DNA of 48,826 bases from Hespellia sp. (lineage in GTDB: Bacteria; Bacillota; Clostridia; Lachnospirales; Lachnospiraceae): positions 1 to 48,826 of the forward strand of contig JAQVCP010000017.1 in the NCBI GenBank assembly GCA_028689735.1. The letters are read 5' to 3'. A program made the position numbers and the translations under genes. Positions within the stretch are counted from its first letter, which is position 1. Each line of letters begins with the position of its first letter. A model generated the notes under the pieces. The model was not told the origin of the DNA, made no database searches, and saw only the letters and a program-made list of their open reading frames with translations. This document shows positions 34,855 to 44,292 of this stretch, piece by piece.

Positions 34855-34961
34855 ACAATTGGAAGCATCGAAGCTGCTGGACGCTTACGAACAGGCAACG
34901 GAGAGAACGACGTTCATTGTCTGGGCCCGGAAAAACAACTTAGGAAAGGACGGGAAGAAAG

Positions 34962-35996
34962 ATGGAAATACAAAGGCATGGCGGAGATGTGTACCGTCAT
35001 AAAGAGGTGATTGACTTTTCCTCGAACATGAATCCTCTGGGGACACCACAGGGGGTACTGGAAGCAGCAAGAGAAAGCCTTTTGAATATCGTGCATTACC
35101 CGGACTGTTTTTGCACGGAGCTTCGTCAGGCGATTGCAAAAGCAGAGTCTGTGCCAATGGAGTGGGTCCTTTGCGGAAATGGAGCGGCGGAGCTTTTATT
35201 TTCCCTGACACTGGCGAGAAAACCAGAGAGGGCACTGCTGGTGTCGCCTTCCTTTTTAGAATATGAGCAGGCACTGAAAGCGGTGGACTGTGACATGGAA
35301 TATCTGAATCTAAAGGAAGAAGAGGGATTTCAAGTGACCGGGGAACTTCTGGGGCACTTGACGGAGGAGCTGGATGTTTTGTTTTTGTGTAATCCCAATA
35401 ATCCCACCGGACTTCTGATCGAGAGAGAGCTTGTGCTTGAAATTCTGGAAGCCTGCAGGGAGCATCATATTCTGCTGGTACTGGATGAGTGTTTTCTGGA
35501 TTTTGTGGATGGGCGGGAAGAGTACGAGGTGAGTGATTGCCTGCGGGACTACCCGAATCTGTTTCTCTTGAAGGCATTTACCAAGCGGTATGCCATAGCG
35601 GGAATCCGTCTTGGATATGGACTTTGCAGTGACGAGCTGCTTCTTGAGAGGATGGGTGAGGTGACGCAGCCGTGGAATGTATCCATTCCGGCTCAGGCGG
35701 CGGGGATTGCGGCATTGCGTGAGACGGAATATGTCCGGCGGGGAATAGAGATGATACGCACCGAGCGGGATTATCTCATGAGAGAGATGAGAAGCATGGG
35801 ACTGTCTGTATTTGATTCCAGGGCAAATTACATTTTCTTTCGCGGGCCGAAAGAGCTGTATGAACAGGCACTGGAAGCAGGATTTCTGATTCGGGACTGT
35901 AGGAACTATAGAGGACTGACGGCGGGATATTACCGGATTGCGGTACGTACTCACGCAGAGAATGAAAGGTTGATGACATGGCTAAGGCAATTATGA
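34962..35996 (+). CDS. cobD: L-threonine-O-3-phosphate decarboxylase
   Basis: A PLP enzyme of the HisC-like aminotransferase fold that makes (R)-1-amino-2-propanol phosphate for CbiB. It has 344 residues. The start [22 protein letters not shown] is typical of CobD and distinguishes it from HisC. The segment [12 protein letters not shown] binds cofactor, and the PLP lysine is Lys208 in [18 protein letters not shown] 34962 has AAAGGACGGGAAG upstream. cbiP starts 19 bases before the stop, so translation is coupled. The kinase making threonine phosphate is not recognised in this operon. Confidence 0.94.
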   Translation: MEIQRHGGDVYRHKEVIDFSSNMNPLGTPQGVLEAARESLLNIVHYPDCFCTELRQAIAKAESVPMEWVLCGNGAAELLFSLTLARKPERALLVSPSFLEYEQALKAVDCDMEYLNLKEEEGFQVTGELLGHLTEELDVLFLCNPNNPTGLLIERELVLEILEACREHHILLVLDECFLDFVDGREEYEVSDCLRDYPNLFLLKAFTKRYAIAGIRLGYGLCSDELLLERMGEVTQPWNVSIPAQAAGIAALRETEYVRRGIEMIRTERDYLMREMRSMGLSVFDSRANYIFFRGPKELYEQALEAGFLIRDCRNYRGLTAGYYRIAVRTHAENERLMTWLRQL

Positions 35997-37486
35997 TACA
36001 AGGGACAATGAGCAATGCAGGAAAGAGCCTTCTGGCAGCAGGACTCTGTCGGATTTTTAAGCAGGATGGATACCGGGTGGCACCATTTAAGTCCCAGAAT
36101 ATGGCACTGAATTCTTTTATTACGGAAGAAGGGCTGGAGATGGGACGGGCACAGGTGATGCAGGCAGAAGCAGCGGAAATCAGACCTTCCGTTGATATGA
36201 ACCCTGTTTTACTTAAGCCTACCAATGATGTGGGAAGCCAGGTCATTGTAGCGGGCGAGGTACTGGGCAATATGAGTGCCCGAGATTACTTTGCATATAA
36301 AAAGGAGCTGGTTCCTCAGATTATGGAGTCCTACCATCGCCTGGAGGAGAACTATGATATTATTGTGATCGAGGGTGCAGGAAGTCCGGCGGAAATCAAT
36401 CTGAAACAGGATGATATCGTGAATATGGGAATGGCGCAGATGGCGAAAAGTCCGGTTCTTCTGGTGGGAGATATTGACCGGGGCGGTGTGTTTGCCCAGC
36501 TGGTTGGAACGGTGATGCTCCTGACAGAAGAGGAACGCGCCATGGTGAAAGGACTGATCATCAATAAGTTTCGGGGAGATAAGACGATCCTTGACCCGGG
36601 AGTGAAGATGCTGGAAGACCTGTGCCGGATTCCGGTGGTAGGTGTTGCGCCATACCTTCAGATTGAAGTGGAGGATGAGGACAGCCTGACGGAACGTTTT
36701 ACCGAAAAAAGAGAAAAAGAATTGATTGATATTGCAGTCATACATTTGCCGAGAATTTCTAATTTTACGGATTTCAATCCACTGGAGATTGTGGATGGAG
36801 TGTCGCTGCGATACGTGAAGAGTGCTGCCGAGCTTGGAAATCCGGATATGATTATTCTTCCGGGAACGAAAAATACCATGCGGGATCTGAAATGGATGCG
36901 TCAGAATGGACTGGAAGCTGCTATTTTAAAGGCCAGTTCCAGAAATGTCATCATTTGGGGAATCTGCGGCGGCTATCAGATGATGGGAACCGCACTTCAT
37001 GACCCGGACTGTGTGGAAGAGGGGGGGAGCATTCAGGGAATGGGACTCCTTCCGATGACAACAACCTTTGCCATAGAAAAAGTACGCACCCGGGTCAGCG
37101 GGAAATTCGATGAGCTGGATGGTATCTTTGAGGAGATGTCAGGTGCAGAACTGGAAGGATATGAGATTCATATGGGGGAATCCATTTTTGCTGAGGACGT
37201 TCCATTTCTTACCCAGATTAAGGACCAGGTGAGCGGGAGAAAGAAACGGGACGGAGCGCACCATGACAATGTGTTTGGAACTTATGTTCATGGCATTTTT
37301 GACAAAGGCGAGGTTGTGGAACATCTGATAGAGATCATTGCACGGCAGAAAGGAATTGCCTGGGAGAAAGGAATGCGCACCGATTATGCTGCGTTCAAGG
37401 AGACACAGTACGATCTTTTGGCGGAGGGACTGAGAGAACATCTGGATATGGAACAGATTTACCGGATTCTGGAGGAAGGAATCTAG
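35978..37486 (+). CDS. cbiP: Cobyric acid synthase
   Basis: A glutamine-dependent amidase for the b, d, e and g side chains. At 502 residues it has normal length. The N-terminal half has the ATP loop [33 protein letters not shown] and [11 protein letters not shown]-type motif ([12 protein letters not shown]); the C-terminal glutaminase domain has [12 protein letters not shown] and the nucleophile elbow [11 protein letters not shown], with the late HGIFD motif. ATG 35978 lies inside cobD in another frame. Confidence 0.97.
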   Translation: MAKAIMIQGTMSNAGKSLLAAGLCRIFKQDGYRVAPFKSQNMALNSFITEEGLEMGRAQVMQAEAAEIRPSVDMNPVLLKPTNDVGSQVIVAGEVLGNMSARDYFAYKKELVPQIMESYHRLEENYDIIVIEGAGSPAEINLKQDDIVNMGMAQMAKSPVLLVGDIDRGGVFAQLVGTVMLLTEEERAMVKGLIINKFRGDKTILDPGVKMLEDLCRIPVVGVAPYLQIEVEDEDSLTERFTEKREKELIDIAVIHLPRISNFTDFNPLEIVDGVSLRYVKSAAELGNPDMIILPGTKNTMRDLKWMRQNGLEAAILKASSRNVIIWGICGGYQMMGTALHDPDCVEEGGSIQGMGLLPMTTTFAIEKVRTRVSGKFDELDGIFEEMSGAELEGYEIHMGESIFAEDVPFLTQIKDQVSGRKKRDGAHHDNVFGTYVHGIFDKGEVVEHLIEIIARQKGIAWEKGMRTDYAAFKETQYDLLAEGLREHLDMEQIYRILEEGI

Positions 37487-37533
37487 TGTGTGAAAATGGA
37501 GAATAGAGATTACCCGGATGGGAGGAGACCGAG

Positions 37534-38169
37534 ATGAAAGTGATATTGGAAAATGTGAAACCCATGGATATAGAAAAGCGGAGCTTTGAAATCATTTCGC
37601 AGGAGCTGGGGGATGTGCATCTGACTCCGGGGACCGAGCCGATTGTCAAGCGATGCATTCATACCAGTGCTGATTTTGATTATGCTGCCAACTTATGTTT
37701 TTCAGAAGCAGTCGTGGAGAAAGCCGTATCTGCGCTGAAAAATGGAGCATGTATCGTGACGGATACCCAGATGGCAAAGGCAGGCATCAATAAGAAAGCA
37801 CTGGCCAGATTCGGCGGAGAGGTCTACTGTTTTATGTCGGATGAGGATGTGGCAGCGTCTGCGAAGCAAAACGGTACCACAAGAGCGACGGCCAGCATGG
37901 AGAAAGCAGCATCGCTTAATAAGCCACTGATCTTCGCGGTGGGGAATGCGCCCACAGCTTTGGTGAAGCTGTATGAGCTGATCGAGGAAGGAAAACTGCA
38001 GCCGGAGCTGATTATCGGGGTTCCGGTGGGATTTGTCAATGTGGTGCAGGCGAAGGAACTGATCATGGAGGCGGGCGTGCCTTATATTGTGGCACGCGGC
38101 AGAAAAGGTGGAAGTAATATTGCCGCTTGTATTTGTAATGCACTTTTGTATATGATAGGTGAGCGATAG
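37534..38169 (+). CDS. cbiC: Cobalt-precorrin-8 methylmutase
   Basis: CbiC moves the C11 methyl to C12 to give cobyrinic acid. It has 211 residues, normal length. The catalytic His is in the typical RCIHTSADFDYAANL segment; IVTDTQMAKAGI and GVPVGFVNVVQAKE are further family motifs. ATG 37534 has GGGAGGAGA upstream. Its place late in the operon, after cbiP, is unlike the common order where it sits next to cbiD. Confidence 0.97.
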   Translation: MKVILENVKPMDIEKRSFEIISQELGDVHLTPGTEPIVKRCIHTSADFDYAANLCFSEAVVEKAVSALKNGACIVTDTQMAKAGINKKALARFGGEVYCFMSDEDVAASAKQNGTTRATASMEKAASLNKPLIFAVGNAPTALVKLYELIEEGKLQPELIIGVPVGFVNVVQAKELIMEAGVPYIVARGRKGGSNIAACICNALLYMIGER

Positions 38170-38279
38170 TGAAATCTTCCGCTACGCACCGAAGGCAGCG
38201 GCAGAAGTACTGAGAGAAAACTCCGGGAACTATAATGAGAAGAAATGTAACAAGAAGAAATAAGGGGAAGTGTAGAGTT

Positions 38280-39185
38280 ATGAATAAGAAAATTGCAGTG
38301 ATTCAGGATTTGTCCGGTTTTGGACGGTGTTCTCTGACAGCGGCCATTCCAGTGATATCAGCGCTGGGGGTGCAGGCCTGTCCGCTTCCGACAGCCATAC
38401 TCAGTGCACAGACCGGATATGATAGCTATGTCTGTGATGATTATACAGACCGGATGCCCGGAATCGTGAACATGTGGAAAAAAATGGACGTAAGATTTGA
38501 TGGAATCTATTCCGGGTTTGTGATGAATGAAAGACAGATGGAGTATATCTCAGAATTTGTGGATGATTTTGGAAGAAGAGAATGTGCAGAAGCGTCAGAA
38601 GAATCAGCAAAGGATTTTCAGGGTGAGAAGAGGGCTGTGGTGATTATGGACCCGGTTATGGGGGACGATGGGAATGCATTCAGCTTTTATAACGAGCATT
38701 TTGGCATAGGGATGAGAGCACTGGTGGACAAGGCAGATGTGATTACCCCGAATTATACAGAGCTTTGTCTTTTGACTGGTGAAAAATATGAGGAGCTTCA
38801 TGATGGGTTCTCACTGGATGATCTGCAAAGAAAGATTACCCGAATCGGACGGAGTCTGTGCAACAGACCCGGAAAACAGATTGTCGTGACGGGCATTGTA
38901 TATACGGAAGAGAGAACTGGTGAAAAACAGATTGCAAATATGATTGTCACGGAGAAGGAAAGCATGATGACAAGTCAGGTATACCAGAATGGAAGCTATT
39001 CCGGAACGGGAGATCTGCTTACCTCCGTGATTGCAGGAGGCATTGTGCGGGGAGATTCCATGAAGGATGTCCTGAGACTGGCAGAACAGTTTGTAGGTGC
39101 AGCCATTGCGGATGCAGTGAGGGAGAATATTCCAAGGAATAATGGCGTGAATTTTGAGAAATTTCTGGGAATGCTGATTCCCTAA
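38280..39185 (+). CDS. Pyridoxal/pyridoxamine kinase-like protein (PdxK/PdxY type)
   Basis: A 301-residue ribokinase-fold protein. The start KIAVIQDLSGFGRCSLTAAIPVISALG matches the pyridoxamine kinase family; VIMDPVMGDDGNAFSFY, ADVITPNYTELCLLTG and the anion-hole motif GTGDLLTSVIAGGIV follow. The expected reaction is ATP-dependent phosphorylation of a B6 vitamer. ATG 38280 is chosen for AGGGGAAG upstream; the open frame reaches 38235 with 15 basic residues more. It sits between cbiC and the last gene of the cobamide cluster. It could supply PLP for CobD, or act on another substrate; both are inferences from position. Confidence 0.88.
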   Translation: MNKKIAVIQDLSGFGRCSLTAAIPVISALGVQACPLPTAILSAQTGYDSYVCDDYTDRMPGIVNMWKKMDVRFDGIYSGFVMNERQMEYISEFVDDFGRRECAEASEESAKDFQGEKRAVVIMDPVMGDDGNAFSFYNEHFGIGMRALVDKADVITPNYTELCLLTGEKYEELHDGFSLDDLQRKITRIGRSLCNRPGKQIVVTGIVYTEERTGEKQIANMIVTEKESMMTSQVYQNGSYSGTGDLLTSVIAGGIVRGDSMKDVLRLAEQFVGAAIADAVRENIPRNNGVNFEKFLGMLIP

Positions 39186-39241
39186 AAAAGGAAAGGAAAA
39201 GTGTCCATCTTTCGCGAAGAGGGATACCGGAATAGATATAG

Positions 39242-39727
39242 ATGAGTGAACAGAAAATACCATTTTTCCCCTTGTTTGTAGATTTGTCAAAAAAATTGAT
39301 TGTGGTAATCGGTGGAGGCGTGATCGCCACACGCCGCGTTAAAGCGCTGCTCCCGTTCGGAACAGAAATTGTCGTGATCGCACCGGAGGTGACAGAAGAA
39401 CTGAAGGCTGAGGGGCGGGATAAGATTACAATCTGGAAAACTGCATTTGGGATGGAGCGATGGGAACAGATGATAGAGCAGTTTGGACAGCCCTACATGA
39501 TAATCGCGGCAACGAATCGTCCGGTGCTTAACGCTGAGATTGCAGCGCAATGTAAGATAAAAAAAATTCTGGTCAATGTGATTGACCAGAAAGAGCTTTG
39601 TGATTTTTATTTTCCGGGAATCGTGAAAAAAGAAGAAGTAGTAATCGGAATTACCGCCAGCGGACAAAACCATAAAAGGGCAAGAGAAGTCCGCCAGTGG
39701 GTACAAAAACTTATAGACAATGAATGA
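39242..39727 (+). CDS. Precorrin-2 dehydrogenase (CysG N-terminal / SirC type)
   Basis: A 161-residue NAD-dependent dehydrogenase that makes sirohydrochlorin from precorrin-2, the true entry compound of the anaerobic route. The start FFPLFVDLSKKLIVVIGGGVIATRRV gives the Rossmann loop; AATNRPVLNAEIA and FYFPGIVKKEEVVIGI are typical of Met8/CysG-N proteins. The C-terminal helical part is short, so a chelatase function is less likely. ATG 39242 has no strong ribosome site. Its last 17 bases overlap the 3' end of galT on the other strand. Confidence 0.92.
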   Translation: MSEQKIPFFPLFVDLSKKLIVVIGGGVIATRRVKALLPFGTEIVVIAPEVTEELKAEGRDKITIWKTAFGMERWEQMIEQFGQPYMIIAATNRPVLNAEIAAQCKIKKILVNVIDQKELCDFYFPGIVKKEEVVIGITASGQNHKRAREVRQWVQKLIDNE

Positions 39728-41198
39728 ATCTGAGAAAGCGTTCTTTTCCTTCGGCGTTACATTTGTAGACACCGGCATCTTCTAAGACCTGACAGAATAC
39801 CTTTCCGATTTCCTGCTGAAGAATCTCCGTGATGTTCTCTTTGGAAACCTCCGGATACTGTGGCAGGAATTCATAGACCCAGTCAGCGTGTTTGGCAAGT
39901 GTCTCATTAGAACGAAGGTCTTTTCCTTCTAAAATATATTCGGAAAGCAGTTCCATCTCTCCCTTTAATCTGGATGGAAGAACAGCCAGTCCCATGACCT
40001 CGATCAGTCCGATGTTCTCTTTTTTGATATGGTGAAGACTGGCATGCGGATGGTAAACGCCGAGGGGATGCTCTTCTGTGGTAATATTGTTGCGCAGCGC
40101 CAGATCCAGTTCGTACAGACTGCCAACCTTTCGGGCAATTGGGGTAATGGTATTATGTGGCTCACCATCGGTTTTGGCGAAAACAAAAGCATCCTCATCC
40201 GTATAGCCCCGCCAGGTGGCAAGAATATGGTCGGCAAGTTCGATGATCCGGTTCTCATCTGCACACTGCAGACGGATGACAGACAGCGGCCACTTTACGA
40301 TGCCGGCTGTGACATCCTCATACCCGTCAACTGTAAAATGCTCAATGATTGGAGCCTTGGCCATGGCAAAGGTATAGTTTCCACCCTGAAAATGGTCATG
40401 GCTCAGGATGGAACCCCCTACGATGGGAAGGTCCGCATTGGAACCCAAAAAATAGTGGGGGAATTGCTTTACAAAATCAAAGAGCTTGCGGAAAGTAGCT
40501 TTTTCAATCTTCATTGGTACATGCTGTCCGTTGAATACGATGCAGTGCTCATTGTAGTACACATAAGGAGAATATTGAAAGCCCCATTCCGTGTCATTGA
40601 CAGTAATCGGTATGATGCGGTGATTCTCCCTTGCAGGATGATTGGCTCTTCCGGCATACCCCTCATTCTCCATACAGAGAAGACATTTTGGATAGCTGGA
40701 TTGTCTGGCATTTCTCGCGGCTGCAATGGCTTTGGGATCCTTTTCGGGTTTGGAAAGATTGACGGTAATGTCCAGGGTGCCATAATCGGTGTCAACAGTC
40801 CACTTCAAATCTTTTTTCACGCGGTATCTGCGGATGTAATCACTGTCCTGACTGAATTTGTAATAAAATGCAGTGGCGTCGGCTGGGGAAGTCTGATATC
40901 TGCGCCAGAATTCGTTCTGCACCTGAGCCGGTCTTGGCAGCAGACAGTTCATCAGCCGGGCATCGAACAAATCCCGGTGTGTGATGAAATCTTCGATTAT
41001 GTTTCGCCTGCAGGCTTCATCCAGCAGATTGCCAAGAATCTCTTCGAGTGGAGCTTCTTCCTTCACCTCACAGTCTTCATAATCATCTTCGTGAAATAAA
41101 TCAAGAAGAAGATTGGTGGTATAGATTCGTTCGCACGCGGGCGTGATTCCGGTGCGAATTCCGTATTCTACCAGTTCTTTGATGTTTTTATATAACAT
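39711..41198 (-). CDS. galT: UDP-glucose--hexose-1-phosphate uridylyltransferase, class II
   Basis: A 495-residue enzyme of the Leloir route exchanging UMP between UDP-glucose and galactose 1-phosphate. Length and the segments FWRRYQTSPADATAFYYKFS, CLLCMENEGYAGRANHPAR and GGSILSHDHFQGGNYTFAM place it in the Firmicute class II family. The ATG (complement of 41196-41198) has AAGGAGG upstream on its strand. An AraC-type regulator is divergent from it, a likely local regulator. No galK or galE is in the window. Its 3' end overlaps the precorrin-2 dehydrogenase gene by 17 bases. Confidence 0.96.
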   Translation of the reverse strand: MLYKNIKELVEYGIRTGITPACERIYTTNLLLDLFHEDDYEDCEVKEEAPLEEILGNLLDEACRRNIIEDFITHRDLFDARLMNCLLPRPAQVQNEFWRRYQTSPADATAFYYKFSQDSDYIRRYRVKKDLKWTVDTDYGTLDITVNLSKPEKDPKAIAAARNARQSSYPKCLLCMENEGYAGRANHPARENHRIIPITVNDTEWGFQYSPYVYYNEHCIVFNGQHVPMKIEKATFRKLFDFVKQFPHYFLGSNADLPIVGGSILSHDHFQGGNYTFAMAKAPIIEHFTVDGYEDVTAGIVKWPLSVIRLQCADENRIIELADHILATWRGYTDEDAFVFAKTDGEPHNTITPIARKVGSLYELDLALRNNITTEEHPLGVYHPHASLHHIKKENIGLIEVMGLAVLPSRLKGEMELLSEYILEGKDLRSNETLAKHADWVYEFLPQYPEVSKENITEILQQEIGKVFCQVLEDAGVYKCNAEGKERFLRFIHCL

Positions 41199-41243
41199 AA
41201 GTACCTCCTTGGGGAATAAATAATCGAGTGCGTTTCTGATTTC

Positions 41244-41271
41244 ATTATAAAAAATGCAGGAGAAAGGACAA
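41244..41271 (-). promoter_or_regulatory. Sigma-A promoter of galT
   Basis: On the minus strand TTGTCC (complement of 41266-41271), a 16-base spacer and TATAAT (complement of 41244-41249). The leader to the galT start is about 40 bases. Confidence 0.6.
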
Positions 41272-41301
41272 TGAAATATCGGTGCATTGTATGGAATTAT
41301 G

Positions 41302-41330
41302 TTGCATATTGCGAAGAGAATGTCTATAAT
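41302..41330 (+). promoter_or_regulatory. Sigma-A promoter of the AraC regulator unit
   Basis: TTGCAT (41302-41307), a 17-base spacer and TATAAT (41325-41330). The start would be near 41337. The galT and AraC -35 boxes are only 30 bases apart, so one bound regulator could affect both. Confidence 0.75.
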
Positions 41331-41370
41331 TGTCTTCAGATGAGTGCAGAGAAAAACAGAGAGGTGCGGT

Positions 41371-42216
41371 ATGAGTAAAACATATAAGTATTCCTATAAA
41401 GTGGGAGAAAATCTCCTGAATTCACTGGCAGTTTATAATGTCGGACACCAGCAGTGTGAGCCCGGGTATCAGTGGGGGCCCGGAATCCGCGATCATTATT
41501 CCATCCACCATGTTATTTCCGGAGAAGGACATTATACGGTGGGAGGCCGGACGTACCATTTGAGAGCCGGAGATACCTTTATCCTGTATCCCAATGCGGA
41601 GGTGCAGTATATGGCAGATGTGTCGAATCCGTGGGAGTATGCCTGGGTAGGGTTTAAGGGGAATGATGCAGGTTCTATTTTGTATGCTACTGATTTTTCC
41701 AATGGGCATCCGGTGATTGAACAGAAAGTGCCGGGTGATTTGATCAAGACACAGCTGAATCAGATTTTTGAACTGCGCGGCAATAATTATGAGGACGCGG
41801 TCGCGATGGCAGGAGCACTCTACACATTGCTGGCGGGGTTCATGCGCTACGCTGACAAAAAGGACTCAGAGAAGGATCTGCAGTTTACCTATATGGAGAA
41901 GGCAAAGGACTACATAGAAACCAGCTATTCCTATCCCATCACGGTGGAAGAGATTGCAGAATATGTGGGAGTGAGCCGAAGCCATCTGTACCGGTCTTTT
42001 CAGACCTATATGCACCAGTCACCCAAGGAGTATCTGACACAGTTTCGCCTGAAGAGAGCCTGCCATCTTTTAAAAGAGACACAGCTGTCCATAGCAAGCA
42101 TTGCCTATTCGGTTGGATTTGAGAACAATCTGTACTTTTCAAAGGCGTTTAAACTGCAGAAAAAAACGTCTCCATCCCAATACAGACAGCAAAAGTCAGG
42201 AGGAGCAAATGAGTGA
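41371..42216 (+). CDS. AraC-family transcriptional regulator with cupin sensor
   Basis: A 281-residue regulator. Residues about 20-140 form a cupin-like ligand domain (DHYSIHHVISGEGHYTVGG, LRAGDTFILYPNAEVQY). Residues about 180-275 carry two helix-turn-helix motifs: ITVEEIAEYVGVSRSHLYRS and the second at LSIASIAYSVGFENNLYFSK. ATG 41371 has AGAGGTG upstream and is preferred over GTG 41344, which lies only a few bases from the predicted transcript start. It faces galT, so a sugar-responsive role is likely by position. Its last 8 bases overlap the next regulator gene. Confidence 0.93.
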   Translation: MSKTYKYSYKVGENLLNSLAVYNVGHQQCEPGYQWGPGIRDHYSIHHVISGEGHYTVGGRTYHLRAGDTFILYPNAEVQYMADVSNPWEYAWVGFKGNDAGSILYATDFSNGHPVIEQKVPGDLIKTQLNQIFELRGNNYEDAVAMAGALYTLLAGFMRYADKKDSEKDLQFTYMEKAKDYIETSYSYPITVEEIAEYVGVSRSHLYRSFQTYMHQSPKEYLTQFRLKRACHLLKETQLSIASIAYSVGFENNLYFSKAFKLQKKTSPSQYRQQKSGGANE

Positions 42217-42946
42217 AAATATCTTAAAGATTGCGGTTTGTGATGACTTAGACGAAGACAGAAAAATGATGATTTCCCTGCTCTCAGAATATCTGGATAA
42301 AAATAATATTTGTGCAAAGATTGATGAATATGAGTCGGGGGAAGCATTCCTTTCAAGCGACACCGCATCCTACCTTCTGGTTTTTCTTGACATATTTATG
42401 GAGGGTATCAACGGTATGGAGACAGCAAAATCTCTTATTTCACGAAATGACCGTGTCCAGGTGGTGTTTAGCAGCACAAGCCCGGACTTTGCCGTTGAGG
42501 CCTTTAATATTTCTGCACTGCACTATCTTGTCAAGCCACTGGAGCGTGAAAAATTGTTTGCAGTGCTCCACAAATTCTTTGAAAACTACTATCTTGTGCG
42601 GACGGTTTCTGTTAAGGTAGGACGAATAGAAGAAGACATTTATCTGAACGATATCCTTTGGGCAGAAGCAAGAGGAAAGAAAACAATTTTGTACCTAAAA
42701 CAAGGAGAAATAGAGATTTCAAATTCTATTTCCGCACTGGAAAAATTGCTGCCGGAATCAGATTTTTGCAAGCCGATACGCTATGCTTTGGTTTCCATGC
42801 GGGAAATGGTCGCAATCCCGTCGGATATGGTAAAGCTGTCAGATGGAACGGAGATTCCCATCAGCCGCGCAGCGCGGGAGAATATTAAAAATGCATTTGC
42901 GGACTATAAATGGAAAAAAATGCGCGGCAGATTAGGAGGCCGGTAA
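42209..42946 (+). CDS. LytTR-family response regulator
   Basis: A 245-residue response regulator. Residues 1-120 are the receiver domain with the acidic pair in KIAVCDDLDEDRK, the phosphate-accepting Asp61 in LLVFLDIFMEG and the Lys in ALHYLVKPLE. Residues about 135-240 form a LytTR DNA-binding domain (GRIEEDIYLNDILWAEARGK). ATG 42209 has AGGAGGAG upstream and overlaps the AraC stop by 8 bases; the frame is open to 42101 but that is inside AraC. The GHKL kinase starts 1 base after the stop, its natural partner. No agrB or agrD-like peptide gene is seen nearby. Confidence 0.93.
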   Translation: MSENILKIAVCDDLDEDRKMMISLLSEYLDKNNICAKIDEYESGEAFLSSDTASYLLVFLDIFMEGINGMETAKSLISRNDRVQVVFSSTSPDFAVEAFNISALHYLVKPLEREKLFAVLHKFFENYYLVRTVSVKVGRIEEDIYLNDILWAEARGKKTILYLKQGEIEISNSISALEKLLPESDFCKPIRYALVSMREMVAIPSDMVKLSDGTEIPISRAARENIKNAFADYKWKKMRGRLGGR

Positions 42947-42947
42947 T

Positions 42948-44234
42948 ATGGAAGCAGTACTTGTGAGCTTTTTATCTATCCTCGCTCATGTGCCCACACT
43001 TATTCTGCGCTATGTTCCGTTTAAAGAGCATATCGATAGAAAGCAGAAAAAGCGGTTGCTTATCATTTATTCCGTGGCATTTTTTCTTGATTTTGTCTTG
43101 TGTATGGCGTTGGAAACGAGCGGTGGTATGAGCGTTTCATTTTATAAAATGAATCTGCTGGTATTTTGTGTGCCTATGGCGATTGTCAATATTCTTGTGG
43201 TTAAGGGGTTTACACGAGAGCATCTTTTTACCTCTGGTCTGGTGGCGGTCGTTGTGCTGATGCTTTTTACCCTGTCGGTTTTTCTTACCGACAAGATTGG
43301 ATATGATACCATCAGCCATGGGATTGTCATCACGAATATTTTTCTACTGGTGGCGTTTTCGGCACTGTATCTGCCAATAAAAAAACTCATGAAACGCACC
43401 GTCACTCCCTTTTTGAATATAGAAGGGAATGATTATTGGAAAACCACTTGGTTTATTCCCATAGCCATGTTCCTTGCCAGCCTTTTTTCCCTGCCGGTGG
43501 GAGATTACGTTTCCACAGTCATGCAGGTAATTAACAAATTCCTGATTGGAATTGCAACGTTGTTTATCTGCCGGAATATTGCAAATGATTATCAGCGTAT
43601 GAAGGAGCGGGAGCGGTTAGGACAGCAGCTCAAACTGCAGAAGCAGTATTATGACGCACTTACCGAAAAAGTGAATGACGAGCGGGAGGCAAGGCATAAT
43701 TATAAACATCATATTGCTGCCATTCATGGCTTTTTAGACAGTGGAAATATAGACGGTCTGTCAGCATATTGCGAGAGTCTTGAGCAGACACGGTCCAAAA
43801 GTACAGTCATACCTTATACAGGCAATGCGGCGGCAGACGGGGTGCTGTATTATTATTGTACACTTGCAGAAAAAGAGAATATTCAGATAGAGGTAACCTG
43901 CCTGCTGACAGAGCTTACACTTCCTGATTTAGAACTGTGCAGTCTGCTGGGAAATGCCCTTGATAATGCAGTGACTGCCTGTAAGAGCTATGATGGGGAA
44001 CGGTTCATACGTGTGGCATCGAAAACAGACGGAGAGATGCTGATACTCACGGTTGATAATTCCTTTGATGGGGTTCTCCACATAGATAACCACAAAATCC
44101 TTTCCCAAAAACGTGACCACGAGGAAGGCATCGGCATAGCCTCCATGCGCCAGATCTGCGAAAGGCATGGCGGAACCTGCAGCTTTAAGGCAGATGGAAA
44201 CAACTTTGAGGCAAGTTTTCTGCTGCATAAATAA
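42948..44234 (+). CDS. GHKL-type sensor histidine kinase (AgrC-like)
   Basis: A 428-residue membrane kinase. About six or seven hydrophobic helices fill residues 1-205, followed by a coiled segment. The predicted phospho-accepting His250 is in ARHNYKHHIAAIHGFL. The GHKL ATPase domain follows with the N-box LLGNALDNAVTACKSY and the G-box EEGIGIASMRQICERHGG. Its hydrophobic sensor and lack of an extracellular domain fit peptide-sensing AgrC/ComD-type kinases. The stimulus is unknown. Confidence 0.92.
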   Translation: MEAVLVSFLSILAHVPTLILRYVPFKEHIDRKQKKRLLIIYSVAFFLDFVLCMALETSGGMSVSFYKMNLLVFCVPMAIVNILVVKGFTREHLFTSGLVAVVVLMLFTLSVFLTDKIGYDTISHGIVITNIFLLVAFSALYLPIKKLMKRTVTPFLNIEGNDYWKTTWFIPIAMFLASLFSLPVGDYVSTVMQVINKFLIGIATLFICRNIANDYQRMKERERLGQQLKLQKQYYDALTEKVNDEREARHNYKHHIAAIHGFLDSGNIDGLSAYCESLEQTRSKSTVIPYTGNAAADGVLYYYCTLAEKENIQIEVTCLLTELTLPDLELCSLLGNALDNAVTACKSYDGERFIRVASKTDGEMLILTVDNSFDGVLHIDNHKILSQKRDHEEGIGIASMRQICERHGGTCSFKADGNNFEASFLLHK

Positions 44235-44292
44235 AATAAGAACCATCAAGTATATAACTGAAACTGTTTACATTGCAACGGAGGACTAGCTT

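Noticed and set aside
34855-34961. Possible gene in the spacer between cbiB and cobD
   Set aside because: The frame through it is a shadow continuing from cbiB; no start signal or family resemblance.
40029-41099. 356-codon frame on the plus strand opposite galT
   Set aside because: It is the antisense shadow of a strongly recognised GalT protein; no ribosome site or domain.
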